Part shown: positions 45,846 to 54,606 of the stretch, piece after piece
Position numbering within the stretch: position 1 is the first letter of the stretch
Layout of the letters: every line of letters starts with the position of its first letter
Assembly: GCA_017470345.1 (NCBI GenBank)
Contig: JAFUEP010000042.1
Span: 1 to 64,000, forward strand
Length of the DNA: 64,000 bases
Source: Prevotella sp.
Lineage (GTDB): Bacteria > Bacteroidota > Bacteroidia > Bacteroidales > Bacteroidaceae
Direction: 5' to 3'
Program-made: the position numbers and the translations under genes
The notes under the pieces: model-generated
The model's input: the letters and a program-made list of their open reading frames with translations, nothing else
Told to the model about the DNA's origin: nothing
Databases searched by the model: none

Positions 45846-46470
45846 GCTTCATACTGATTTGACTGATCTCTCTCCTATAGAACAGCAGCAGAGCCACGAC
45901 ACCCACGGAGATGCTCGCATCAGCGAAGTTGAAGACAGGGCTGAAGAAGATAAACTCGTCGCCCCCACAGAAGGGGAACCAGTCAGGATAATGCGTGACA
46001 ATCAGCGGGAAATAGAACATGTCGACCACCTTACCCGTCAGGAATGAGGCATAGCCGTTGCCAAAGCCAACATATTCGCTGACGTGATACATCGTAGAGG
46101 CGTCGAAGCAAAGACCATAGCACATACAGTCGATAAGGTTGCCTGCTGCGCCGGCCAACACCATTGCCAGACAGACGACATAGCCCCAACGGGGTTGCTG
46201 CCGAGTGGTGAGACGCCAGATGTAGACGCTGAGTACAGCGATGGCTGCGACGCGGAAGAGCGACAGAAGCAGCTTCGAACCAATCTGCATGCCGTAAGCC
46301 ATGCCGTTATTCTCGATGAACGTGATGTAGAACCAGTCAAAGACATGAATGCTCTCGTGAAGCGCCATGTGTGTCTTGACCCAGATCTTGATGAGCTGGT
46401 CGACGACGAGGATGACTGCGATGAGTATCACAGCCAGCCGTCCACGGGTGATGATTGACTTATCGTTCAC
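45838..46470 (-). CDS. lspA: Lipoprotein signal peptidase LspA
   Basis: This inner-membrane aspartyl protease cuts signal peptides of lipoproteins. The 210 residues contain four membrane helices and the two catalytic Asp: Asp114 (GNLIDC) and Asp184 (FNFADASIS). A loop of about 60 residues between them is longer than in E. coli LspA (164 residues), as is usual in Bacteroidetes. It overlaps the upstream gene by 4 bp. Confidence 0.96.
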   Translation of the reverse strand: MNDKSIITRGRLAVILIAVILVVDQLIKIWVKTHMALHESIHVFDWFYITFIENNGMAYGMQIGSKLLLSLFRVAAIAVLSVYIWRLTTRQQPRWGYVVCLAMVLAGAAGNLIDCMCYGLCFDASTMYHVSEYVGFGNGYASFLTGKVVDMFYFPLIVTHYPDWFPFCGGDEFIFFSPVFNFADASISVGVVALLLFYRREISQISMKRE

Positions 46471-46853
46471 TTCCGTTTCTTCTCCAGTTCCTTCGACTCT
46501 ACACTCAGCGTGGCATGAGGCACGGCACGAAGGCGCTCTTTTGGTATGAGCTTACCCGTTATGCGGTCGATACCGTATGTCTTATTATCTATGCGCACAA
46601 GCGCTGCCTTCAGTCCCTGAATGAACTTCTGCTGGCGTGCGGCAAACTTGATGAGGTCTTCCTTTGACTGGGCCTCACTACCCTCCTCCAACGCCTTGTA
46701 CGTGGGCGATGTGTCGTCGACGTCGTTAGAGTCACGATTAGTGAGTGTGGCCATCATCTGATCATAGTCACGCTTGGCTAAGGCCAGTTTCTCGTTGATA
46801 ATCTGACGGAACTCCTCGAGCTCCTCGTCAGTGTAGCGGGTCTTTTCTGCCAT
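46467..46853 (-). CDS. DksA/TraR-family protein without zinc-finger cysteines
   Basis: The 128-residue protein has the DksA-type coiled-coil N-terminus (YTDEELEEFRQIINEKLALA, about 7-26) and the C-terminal zinc-finger position (YGIDRITGKLIPKERLRAVPHAT), but there is not one Cys in the whole protein, so no zinc is bound there. DksA-like proteins enter the secondary channel of RNA polymerase. The order ileS, dksA-like, lspA is common in Bacteroidetes. Confidence 0.88.
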   Translation of the reverse strand: MAEKTRYTDEELEEFRQIINEKLALAKRDYDQMMATLTNRDSNDVDDTSPTYKALEEGSEAQSKEDLIKFAARQQKFIQGLKAALVRIDNKTYGIDRITGKLIPKERLRAVPHATLSVESKELEKKRK

Positions 46854-46865
46854 GTTTTCTGTTGG

Positions 46866-49800
46866 TTAGATTTTGTTAATCTTAATATTCAGTTTAAAGT
46901 CGTCAAAGTCAACTTCCGTGCCGTCGTTGTCAGAAATACTGATTGTATCGGCCAGCACCTGCGTCTTAATATAGTCGGCAAATGCACTGATGGCCTTCTC
47001 CACCTCGTTGTTTGGTGCAACGGCAATGTTGATGCGGTCTGTAATCTCCAGTCCACCATCCTTGCGCAGGTTCTGAATGCGGTTGATAAGCTCGCGGGCC
47101 ATACCCTCGTTGCGCAGCTCGTCGTTCAGTTCAACCTCGAGAGCGACGGTCAGTGTTCCCTCATTGGCCACGAGCCATCCTGGAATGTCCTCGCTGATGA
47201 TCTCGACGTCGTCCAGTTCTATCTGTAGGATATTCTCGTCGATGTTTATGCTTAGCGTGCCATTGGCCTCGAGCTCAGCAATCTGTTCCTGACTGAGGGC
47301 GTCGACCTGTGCAGCAACGGCCTTCATCATCTTGCCAAACTTCTTGCCCATCGTTCTGAAGTTACACTTCACCTTCTTCACCAGAACGCCCTGGCCTTCA
47401 ACAAATTTCAGCTCTTTGACATTCACCTCGTTCATAATGAGCTGTTTGACGGCCTCGATATACTTTTTCTGCTCCTCAGTAGCAGGAATCATGATGGCGG
47501 CCAACGGCTGACGCACCTTGATGTTCACCTTGCGGCGCAAGGCGAGCACCATCGACGTGATCTTCTGTGCCATCTCCATGCGAGCCTCGAGGTCAGCATC
47601 AATCAGGCTTTCATCGCATACGGGGAAGGTGTCCAGATGCACGCTCGTCTTCTCGCCGCCAAGATCGCGGTAGAGCTGATCGGCATAGAAAGGTGCAAAG
47701 GGTGCCAGCAGCTTGCTGACAGTTATAAGACAGGTATAGAGCGTGTCGTAAGCCGAGCGCTTGTCGTCGCTCATATCCTTGCCCCAGAAGCGCTTACGGT
47801 TGAGTCGGACGTACCAGTTGGAGAGATCGTCGTTGACGAACTGATCAATCAGTCGGCCTGCACGAGTAGGATCATAGTTGTCCATCTCAGCCTGCACCTT
47901 CTTGACGAGCGTATTCAGGCAGGAGAGGATCCATCGGTCAATCTCCGGACGTTCTGTTTGTTGCGTTGCAGATGGGACATATCCATCAACATTGGCGTAA
48001 AGTGCGAAGAACGAATAGGTATTGTATAGTGTGCCGAAGAACTTGCGGCTCACCTCGGCGACGCCCTCGGGGTCGAACTTCAAGTTGTCCCATGGCTCCG
48101 AGTTGGTCATCATATAAAAGCGGACGGGGTCAGAGCCGTACTTGTCAATCATGTCGAAGGGGTTGACCACATTGCCGACGCGCTTTGACATCTTGTTGCC
48201 CTTGGCGTCGAGCACCAATCCGGTAGAGATGACGTTCTTGAAAGCTACTGAGTCGAAGACCATCGTAGCGATGGCATGCAGAGTGAAGAACCAGCCACGC
48301 GTCTGGTCGACACCTTCATTGATGAAGTCAGCGGGGAAGGCCTCACCTTTGTCGATGAGGTCGCGGTTCTCAAACGGATAATGCTGCTGGGCATAGGGCA
48401 TGGCCCCCGAGTCGAACCAGACGTCAATAAGGTCGGCTTCGCGTTTCATGGGTTTGCCGTCGTCCGTCACCAATATTATATAGTCAGCATAGGGGCGGTG
48501 CAGGTCGATGCGCTGATAGTTCTCGTCGCTCATATTGCCAGGCACAAAACCCTTGTCTTTCAGCGGGTTCGACGTCATGACACCTGCCTCGACGGCCTTT
48601 TCAATCTCGTTATAGAGTTCTTCGACGCTGCCGATGCACTTCTCCTGACCATCTTCCGAGCGCCAGATAGGCAGTGGCGTGCCCCAGAAGCGTGAGCGCG
48701 AGAGGTTCCAGTCGTTCAGGTTCTCCAGCCAGTTGCCGAAGCGGCCCGTGCCTGTCGACTCTGGATGCCATCCGATGGTCTTGTTCAGCTCGCTCATACG
48801 CTCCTTCTTGGCCGTAGAGCGGATGAACCACGAGTCGAGAGGATAGTAGAGCACGGGCTTGTCCGTGCGCCAGCAGTGAGGGTAGTTGTGGGTGTGCTTC
48901 TCAATCTTGAAAACCTTGCCTTGCTGCTTCAGGTCCATGCAGATCGAGATGTCGAGCGTCTCATCCTTGTCTGTAAGCGTCTCGTCATAGGCATTCTTGA
49001 CATAGCGTCCGGCAAACTTGAGCCACTCCTGCTTGTTCACATATTTCTCAACGAAGTCAGGGTCAAGGTCCTCCAGCAAGAAGTATTTGCCCTGAAGGTC
49101 GACAACGGGGCGCTCCAGTCCTTTCTTGTCGATGAGCACGATGGGGCAAATACCTGCCTTCTTGGCGACAAAAGCATCGTCGGCACCGAAGTTTGGCGCG
49201 ATGTGGACGATGCCCGCACCATCTTCCGTCGTCACATAGTCGCCAGGGATCACGCGGAAGGCGTCGCCCATGGGACGTATCATCGGCATCAGCTGTTCAT
49301 AGGTCATGCCGACAAGGTCGGTGCCCTTGTAGTGGCCCACGACGCGATACGGCAGGAACTTGCCACCTTTCTTGAATTCGGGCATCTCGCCGCCGTCGGT
49401 GATTTCTGCTGCTGTGTCGAAGTAAGCAGCGACGCGCGCCTCAGCCAGAATCACCGTGATGGGCTCAGCTGTGTAGGGGTTGTAGGTCTCAAGGGCTACA
49501 TAGTCGATTTTCGGACCCACACAGAGTGCCGAGTTGGCAGCCAGCGTCCAGGGTGTCGTCGTCCATGCGAGGAAGTAACAGGGTCCCCAGTCAGCACCCG
49601 CAGGAGCCTGACCTTTAACCTTAAACAGGGCTGTGCACGTTGTGTCCTTCACGTCGCGGTAACAGCCTGGCTGGTTCAGTTCATGACTCGAAAGGCCTGT
49701 GCCGGCTGCAGGGCTGTACGGCTGTATGGTGTAGCCCTTGTAGAGCAACCCCTTCTTATAAAGTTCTTTGAGCAGCCACCAAAGGGTCTCAATGTACTTA

Positions 49801-50279
49801 TTGTCGTAGGTGATATACGGATGGTCCAGATCGACGAAATAGCCCATGCGCTCCGTCAGGTCACGCCACTCCTGAGTGTACATCATCACGTTCTCGCGAC
49901 ACTTTTGGTTATATTCCTCTGTAGAGATATAACGTGGCGATTCAGGATTGTCGATATCCGCCTTGGTGATGCCCAACGACTTCTCGACAGAGAGTTCCAC
50001 GGGCAGTCCGTGGGTGTCCCATCCTGCCTTGCGCTTCAACTGGAAGCCCTTCATCGTCTTATAGCGGTTGAACGTGTCCTTCAGAGCTCGTCCCAGCACG
50101 TGGTGGATGCCAGGATGGCCGTTGGCCGAGGGAGGACCCTCGAAGAAGACGAACTGCGGGCACCCCTCGCGCTCATCTACAGAACGATGGAAGACATCTT
50201 CCTCCATCCATTTTTCCAGAATTTCCTTGTTTACCTGAGTCAGGTTCATGCCGCTGTGTTCAGCGAATCTTTTTGTCAT
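46866..50279 (-). CDS. ileS: Isoleucyl-tRNA synthetase, eukaryote-like (IleRS2) type with GxHH motif
   Basis: The 1,137-residue enzyme charges tRNA-Ile. The usual class I HxGH signature is replaced by GIHH (Gly57-Ile58-His59-His60, in SANGHPGIHHVLGR). KMSKR is at 696-700. The editing domain is about 190-410 (WTTTPWTLAAN, DYVTTEDGAGIVHIAPNFG in parts). The C-terminus has the anticodon-binding helices and the extended IleRS2-type tail without a zinc finger. Published work on IleRS2 enzymes linked GxHH to very high mupirocin resistance; applying that here is inference. It has a consensus promoter and heads the operon down to rsmE. Confidence 0.97.
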   Translation of the reverse strand: MTKRFAEHSGMNLTQVNKEILEKWMEEDVFHRSVDEREGCPQFVFFEGPPSANGHPGIHHVLGRALKDTFNRYKTMKGFQLKRKAGWDTHGLPVELSVEKSLGITKADIDNPESPRYISTEEYNQKCRENVMMYTQEWRDLTERMGYFVDLDHPYITYDNKYIETLWWLLKELYKKGLLYKGYTIQPYSPAAGTGLSSHELNQPGCYRDVKDTTCTALFKVKGQAPAGADWGPCYFLAWTTTPWTLAANSALCVGPKIDYVALETYNPYTAEPITVILAEARVAAYFDTAAEITDGGEMPEFKKGGKFLPYRVVGHYKGTDLVGMTYEQLMPMIRPMGDAFRVIPGDYVTTEDGAGIVHIAPNFGADDAFVAKKAGICPIVLIDKKGLERPVVDLQGKYFLLEDLDPDFVEKYVNKQEWLKFAGRYVKNAYDETLTDKDETLDISICMDLKQQGKVFKIEKHTHNYPHCWRTDKPVLYYPLDSWFIRSTAKKERMSELNKTIGWHPESTGTGRFGNWLENLNDWNLSRSRFWGTPLPIWRSEDGQEKCIGSVEELYNEIEKAVEAGVMTSNPLKDKGFVPGNMSDENYQRIDLHRPYADYIILVTDDGKPMKREADLIDVWFDSGAMPYAQQHYPFENRDLIDKGEAFPADFINEGVDQTRGWFFTLHAIATMVFDSVAFKNVISTGLVLDAKGNKMSKRVGNVVNPFDMIDKYGSDPVRFYMMTNSEPWDNLKFDPEGVAEVSRKFFGTLYNTYSFFALYANVDGYVPSATQQTERPEIDRWILSCLNTLVKKVQAEMDNYDPTRAGRLIDQFVNDDLSNWYVRLNRKRFWGKDMSDDKRSAYDTLYTCLITVSKLLAPFAPFYADQLYRDLGGEKTSVHLDTFPVCDESLIDADLEARMEMAQKITSMVLALRRKVNIKVRQPLAAIMIPATEEQKKYIEAVKQLIMNEVNVKELKFVEGQGVLVKKVKCNFRTMGKKFGKMMKAVAAQVDALSQEQIAELEANGTLSINIDENILQIELDDVEIISEDIPGWLVANEGTLTVALEVELNDELRNEGMARELINRIQNLRKDGGLEITDRINIAVAPNNEVEKAISAFADYIKTQVLADTISISDNDGTEVDFDDFKLNIKINKI

Positions 50280-50319
50280 GACGTTATCGTATTATTATTG
50301 TTATTCTACAATTGACGTG

Positions 50320-50351
50320 CAAAAGTACAAAAATTTCCCGATTCCGCCAAA
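50320..50351 (-). promoter_or_regulatory. ileS operon promoter
   Basis: On the minus strand TTTG (50348-50351), 20 bp and TACTTTTG (50320-50327) match the consensus. The leader is about 35 bases. Confidence 0.8.
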
Positions 50352-50436
50352 CATGCGGTTTATTTTTTACCATTTGTTAGTATGACACGTATGCAGACAT
50401 ACTGCTTCGGACGTTAAACTATGGTATTGACGAAAC

Positions 50437-50516
50437 AAAGGACCGCTTCGTCGTCGTCGAAGGAGCGTTGTGTCACACACACAGGACCGCCGCGCCACCA
50501 GAAAAGGACAACTTCA
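50437..50516. repeat. 22-bp-period palindrome array C (four degenerate units)
   Basis: Units start at 50437, 50459, 50481 and 50503: AAAGGACCGCTTCG, GAAGGAGCGTTGTG, ACAGGACCGCCGCG and AAAGGACAACTTCA, with 8-bp spacers TCGTCGTC, TCACACAC and CCACCAGA. The sequence has decayed but the 22-bp step is exact, which shows common origin with arrays A, B and D. It lies between the BASS transporter end and the ileS promoter. Confidence 0.75.
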
Positions 50517-50545
50517 ATAAAAGGCTCTCAGACAGACACGTCTTT

Positions 50546-51505
50546 TCATCCCTTCTCATCCATCTTTTTCTTCTGCCAGATTTCAATCGAGTTGATGATA
50601 TTCTGCCAAAGAATATAGCAACCTGGACCGACTGAGGAGAGCGGATTCAGATAGGTGTAGGCTATCCAAATGGCGAAGGCAGTGTTCTTCTGTCCCAAAG
50701 CCTGACCTGCCTCCTGGGTGCGGTCGAAGAAATGGCCGATGAAGCGACCTACGGCAAACTGCACTACACAGAGCATCAGACCCAGCAGGGCGATGGCCAT
50801 CAAAAGGGCGACAGAGGTCTCGGCGTGGACAATGTTCTTCACCGTAGTGCCCGTGACGATCATGAGCGAGCAGCCCCACATGTAATAGCTCAAGTCACGA
50901 ATGGAGATAATCCAGCGATGCAGGCGGTGCATGTGGTGCTTCACGACATAGGCCATACCCATCGGAATGACGAGCACGAGGAGCACCTCGCGAAATATCT
51001 CGGCAAAAGCCTGCCAGAATGTGATGTGGGCCGACTTCTCGATCATTGGAAAGCAAATGGGGACGAGCAGCACTGTCAGGATGTTGGAGAGGAAGGTGTA
51101 GGTCGTCATCTGCTCGAGGGAGCCACCCAGTTTCTGGGTGACCACAGCAGCCGCAGTGGCACAAGGAGAGATGATACACATCAGGAGGGCCTCGGCAAGC
51201 ACCAGCGTGTCGTCTGTGAGCCTGAAGCAGAGGATGACACCCATTGTGACGCTGACAAAGAGTATATTGAACAGCGTCACCCACAGATGCCATGCGACGG
51301 GTCTGAGAGCACGGAAGTCAACTTTGCAGAATGTGACGAAGAGTATGAGAAACATGAACAGAGGCAGGATAGCCTCGAAAAAAGGAGCGAAGAATCGGGC
51401 CGCCCCATCGAGCGCCGGCACGGAGGCGAAGAGGAGGTAAGCAAGCGTACCCGTTGCCATCGAGACGGGCAGCGTCCAATCTTTGACAAAACGTATGACA
51501 TCCAT
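50546..51505 (-). CDS. BASS-family (bile acid:sodium symporter-like) transporter
   Basis: The 319-residue membrane protein has about ten hydrophobic helices. PLFMFLILFVTFCKVDFRAL early and the crossover region LLMCIISPCATAAAVVTQKLGG (quoted in parts: CIISPCATAAAVVT) fit the BASS superfamily, where the discontinuous helices bind substrate and Na+. The substrate is not known; bile acids are only one option. The ATG reading MDVIRFVKDW was chosen over an upstream TTG that lies in the promoter. Confidence 0.82.
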   Translation of the reverse strand: MDVIRFVKDWTLPVSMATGTLAYLLFASVPALDGAARFFAPFFEAILPLFMFLILFVTFCKVDFRALRPVAWHLWVTLFNILFVSVTMGVILCFRLTDDTLVLAEALLMCIISPCATAAAVVTQKLGGSLEQMTTYTFLSNILTVLLVPICFPMIEKSAHITFWQAFAEIFREVLLVLVIPMGMAYVVKHHMHRLHRWIISIRDLSYYMWGCSLMIVTGTTVKNIVHAETSVALLMAIALLGLMLCVVQFAVGRFIGHFFDRTQEAGQALGQKNTAFAIWIAYTYLNPLSSVGPGCYILWQNIINSIEIWQKKKMDEKG

Positions 51506-51514
51506 AACGGTGGG

Positions 51515-51522
51515 CAAAGGTA
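51515..51522 (-). promoter_or_regulatory. -7 box for the BASS transporter
   Basis: TACCTTTG on the minus strand ends 9 bp before the chosen ATG. No -33 TTTG is seen at the usual distance. Confidence 0.55.
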
Positions 51523-51564
51523 GACAAAAATTTTAATAATTTCTATTAAATAATCATTAAATTA

Positions 51565-51596
51565 TTTGGCAGGTCAGAATAATTGATGTATATTTG
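51565..51596 (+). promoter_or_regulatory. Promoter for the DUF4332 gene
   Basis: TTTG (51565-51568), 20 bp and TATATTTG (51589-51596) match the consensus. Confidence 0.78.
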
Positions 51597-51649
51597 CTGA
51601 CAGATATTATAGATACTACGTTTTTTATCAACTAAAAACCAAACGCGTT

Positions 51650-52057
51650 ATGGATTACAAGATTATTGACATCGAAGGTGTGGGCGACGTCTATGCTGAG
51701 AAGCTCGTTGCCGCTGGTATCAACAAGGTGAGCGAACTGCTCGACAAATGTGCTGCCCCCAAGGGCCGCAAGGAACTGGCCGAGGCCACGGGCATCAGCG
51801 AGAAACTCATTCTGCGCTGGACAAACCATGCCGATCTCTTCCGTATCAACGGCGTTGGCCCCCAGTTTGCCGAACTGCTTGAGGCTGCCGGGGTCGACAC
51901 TGTGAAAGAGTTCCGCCACCGAGTGGCAGAAAATCTTCAGCCGAAGCTGGCCGAGCTGAACGAGGAGCGCCACATTTGCGGCCGCGTGCCCGCTGTCGTC
52001 GAGGTACAGAAAATGATTGACCAGGCAAAGGAGCTTGAGCCCCGGATGACTTATTAA
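51650..52057 (+). CDS. DUF4332 protein with helix-hairpin-helix motifs
   Basis: The 135-residue protein has two HhH-like units: DIEGVGDVYAEKLVAAGI (about 7-24) and RINGVGPQFAELLEAAGV (about 64-81), the layout of DUF4332. Such motifs often bind DNA in a non-specific way; the role of these small proteins is not known. It has its own promoter and shares a terminator with the convergent helicase gene. Confidence 0.85.
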   Translation: MDYKIIDIEGVGDVYAEKLVAAGINKVSELLDKCAAPKGRKELAEATGISEKLILRWTNHADLFRINGVGPQFAELLEAAGVDTVKEFRHRVAENLQPKLAELNEERHICGRVPAVVEVQKMIDQAKELEPRMTY

Positions 52058-52075
52058 TAGTAAGAAGCAATAAGT

Positions 52076-52117
52076 AATAAGTGAGAAGTGGGAGTAAGCA
52101 CTCACTTCTCACTTATT
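52076..52117. terminator. Bidirectional hairpin between convergent genes
   Basis: AATAAGTGAGAAGTG (52076-52090) pairs with CACTTCTCACTTATT (52103-52117). The left arm is preceded by more units (AATAAGT, AAGCAAT), so it belongs with the tandem-repeat hairpins of this window. It covers the last codons of the helicase gene. Confidence 0.65.
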
Positions 52118-53550
52118 TGTGTCTGGGGCCAGTTGACCAGGTAAACCTGTTCTGTCGCACGGGTGAGGGCGGTGTAGAGCCAGTGGATGTAGTCAGCCGT
52201 CAACATCTCATCAGTCATATAACCCTGATCAATGTAAACATGGGCCCATTGACCACCTTGTGCCTTATGACAGGTGACGGCATAGGCATACTTCACCTGA
52301 AGGGCATTATAGTAGACGTCAGACTTGAGTTGTTTCAGACGCTGACTCTTTAGTGGGATATCATCATAATCCGCCATCACATTATTATATAGTTGCTCCT
52401 GCTGATCGCGCGTCAGAGCGGGCGACTCAGAAGTGAGCGTATCGAGCATCACCTTGGCCGTCAACTCATAGTCGTCATAGTCTGGAAACTGGAGGGTCAC
52501 GTCAGCAAAGCGGAAGCCGTAGAGACACTCCTCATTCCTCACCTTGAAGACCACGCAGCGATCGCCATTGGCAAGGAACGAAGGCTGACTGGTAACGTCA
52601 TCACCTTTCTGCGAGTTGCCAGTTACGAGGCTGTAATTGTTTTTTACCACCATCAGCTGGTCGCCGCGCGAGAGCAGCTCCTCGCGGTCGAGAACGGTGT
52701 TGCGGATGCCTTGATTGTAGATATTGGCCCGTTTGTTCGAACGGCAGATAACGACCGTCTCGTCAACACCCACACGGCTGTAGCTGCTCGCCAATCGCTC
52801 AATGAGTTCGTCGCCTGGGACTACACAGATGTCTGCAAAGCCCCTCAGATGCAGTCGAGGCAGCTGGGTCGTGGCATCGTGCGTGATTAGCTGCCTGACC
52901 ATCGTCGCATTATATAGAATGCCCGACTCACGGCTCTGGCGAAGCACCTCGCTGACGTCGGCCTCGTAGACCGTCAACCCATAACCGCTCAGCACACTGC
53001 CCATCAGCGCAGGCGACTCCTCCTCACCAACAGGCGGCAACTGTGCAGCGTCGCCGATGAGCAACAGACGACAACGTAGACCCTGATAAACATAGCTGAT
53101 AAGGTCGGAGAGCAAATCACCCGAGCCGAACATCTCGTTCACAGCAGTATGTGAGACCATCGAAGCTTCGTCAACGATGAACAGCGTGTCAGCATGCAGA
53201 TTATCGTTCAGTCGGAAGGATGACAGGTCAGCAGCGGTCTGCTGGCGATAGATGCGCCGATGAATCGTAAAGGCAGACTGGCCGGCATAGAGCGAGAACA
53301 CCTTTGCCGCCCGCCCCGTAGGAGCCAGCAGCACGAGCTTCTGCCCCAGCCCACGCATCGCCTTGACGACGGCAGCCGCTAAGGTCGTCTTGCCCGTGCC
53401 GGCTGAACCTCGGAGCACCATCGCAGGATGGTCGGACGTGCGGTCGGACATGAATTGTGAAAGCACCTGGACAGCACTCAGCTGCTCGTCAGTGGGAATC
53501 TTGGGCACAAAGGCTTCACGAATGCGATAAACCAGTTCTGCATCTAACAT
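52102..53550 (-). CDS. RecD-like DNA helicase / AAA ATPase
   Basis: The 482-residue protein is an SF1 helicase: Walker A GSAGTGKTT (about 48-56), Walker B FIVDEASMVS, motif III LLLIGDAAQLPPVG, and the C-terminal UvrD-like motif YAVTCHKAQGGQWAHVYID with a final WLYTALTRATEQVYLV. It lacks the N-terminal region of RecD and RecD2. It probably acts alone in repair or recombination. The ATG giving MLDAELVYRI was chosen because the frame upstream runs through the promoter box. Confidence 0.92.
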   Translation of the reverse strand: MLDAELVYRIREAFVPKIPTDEQLSAVQVLSQFMSDRTSDHPAMVLRGSAGTGKTTLAAAVVKAMRGLGQKLVLLAPTGRAAKVFSLYAGQSAFTIHRRIYRQQTAADLSSFRLNDNLHADTLFIVDEASMVSHTAVNEMFGSGDLLSDLISYVYQGLRCRLLLIGDAAQLPPVGEEESPALMGSVLSGYGLTVYEADVSEVLRQSRESGILYNATMVRQLITHDATTQLPRLHLRGFADICVVPGDELIERLASSYSRVGVDETVVICRSNKRANIYNQGIRNTVLDREELLSRGDQLMVVKNNYSLVTGNSQKGDDVTSQPSFLANGDRCVVFKVRNEECLYGFRFADVTLQFPDYDDYELTAKVMLDTLTSESPALTRDQQEQLYNNVMADYDDIPLKSQRLKQLKSDVYYNALQVKYAYAVTCHKAQGGQWAHVYIDQGYMTDEMLTADYIHWLYTALTRATEQVYLVNWPQTQISEK

Positions 53551-53555
53551 GCGTG

Positions 53556-53563
53556 CAAAGTTA
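53556..53563 (-). promoter_or_regulatory. -7 box of the RecD-like gene
   Basis: TAACTTTG on the minus strand ends just 5 bp before the chosen ATG, so the message would be nearly leaderless; a start further in is possible. No good -33 box is present. Confidence 0.5.
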
Positions 53564-53637
53564 GTCAATTTAAGTAAAAACTTAGGGACTTTAACTCCCT
53601 TTAACTCCACTTAAGTCGTAACTCCTCAAAAAAATCG

Positions 53638-53645
53638 TAACTTTG
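53638..53645 (+). promoter_or_regulatory. -7 box upstream of the small membrane protein, DUF3822 and rsmD
   Basis: TAACTTTG lies 27 bp before the ATG of the 46-codon frame. The upstream region holds direct repeats (TTTAACTCC) but no clear TTTG. Confidence 0.55.
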
Positions 53646-53672
53646 CACCTCAGAAGAGAGAGACACCACATA

Positions 53673-53813
53673 ATGAGACACTCAAATCTTTATATCAACA
53701 TGCTGCTCGCCTTGCTCGCCTTTGCCCTCGTGGCTATCTGTGCAAGAAGCATCGCCAGCGAGGCACGAAGCAACCACTATCAAACGACGACTGAACATGC
53801 AAGCCAGAAGTAA
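53673..53813 (+). CDS. Possible small membrane protein, 46 residues
   Basis: The frame begins MRHSNLYINMLLALLAFALV and ends HASQK. It has a short basic N-terminus, one strong hydrophobic helix (about 10-25) and a polar tail. It is the first ATG after the promoter box and overlaps the start of the DUF3822 gene by 17 bp. I know no homologue; it could instead be leader sequence. Confidence 0.4.
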   Translation: MRHSNLYINMLLALLAFALVAICARSIASEARSNHYQTTTEHASQK

Positions 53814-54606
53814 GACCAAACATCGGCTGACCCTGCGCATTGGGCGAGGCACCATGGCATTCGCTATGTATAGCAACGACGAGGGACAACAAAGCATCCT
53901 CTACGAGCCCTACGTGGTAAAAAGCGGAGTGAGCATCGCTGCAAATCTGCGCGAAGCATTCAAAACGAGCGACCTGTTGCTTCAAGCACCGCCTCGCGTG
54001 AGACTGATGCTCGACACCGACGTGCTGTTCGTGCCCGTTGACCTGTTCAGCGAACAGACGATGGACGACATGCTTCATCACGCCTTCCCAGAGACAGAAC
54101 AGGACGCAGTGTGCTACAACGTTGTGCCCGACCTTAACTGCGTAGCTCTCTTCGCTGTTAATCGCGACCTCCGGCTCGTTGTCGACGACCACTTCAGCGA
54201 CGTGCAGGTCATCGCAGCTGCGAGTCCGGTATGGCGCCATCTGCATCAGCGCAGCTATACAGGAGCCTCACGCAAGCTCTTCGGCTATTTTCACGAGCGT
54301 CGACTTGACATATTCAGTTTTCAGCAAAACCGCTTCAAATTCTTCAACTCGTATGAAGCAGGACGAAGCCATGACGCAATCTACTTTCTCCTGTACGTCT
54401 GGAAACAGCTGCAGCTCAATGCCGTCGACGACGGGCTCCACCTTGCAGGCAACATGCCCGAACAGGAATGGCTACTGACGGAGCTACGCCGTTATCTGCA
54501 ACGAGTCTTCACTGTCAATCCGCAAGCCGACTTTCAGCAGTCAGCAGTGAGGTTGCCAAATGGTATGCCATACGATTTACAAACGCTATTCCTCATAGGA
54601 CGATGA
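53797..54606 (+). CDS. DUF3822 family protein
   Basis: The 269-residue protein has an actin/ASKHA-like start (HRLTLRIGRGTMAFAMYSND, about 9-28) and a second half with KLFGYFHERRLDIFSFQQNR, the duplicated strand pattern of DUF3822. The family is confined to Bacteroidetes as far as I know and its function is not established. It is coupled to rsmD by a 4-bp overlap. Confidence 0.8.
   Translation: MQARSKTKHRLTLRIGRGTMAFAMYSNDEGQQSILYEPYVVKSGVSIAANLREAFKTSDLLLQAPPRVRLMLDTDVLFVPVDLFSEQTMDDMLHHAFPETEQDAVCYNVVPDLNCVALFAVNRDLRLVVDDHFSDVQVIAAASPVWRHLHQRSYTGASRKLFGYFHERRLDIFSFQQNRFKFFNSYEAGRSHDAIYFLLYVWKQLQLNAVDDGLHLAGNMPEQEWLLTELRRYLQRVFTVNPQADFQQSAVRLPNGMPYDLQTLFLIGR

Noticed and set aside
53722-53796. 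Upstream TTG start for the DUF3822 gene
   Set aside because: The extra 25 residues lie within another small frame and do not resemble the family; the ATG at 53797 is preferred.
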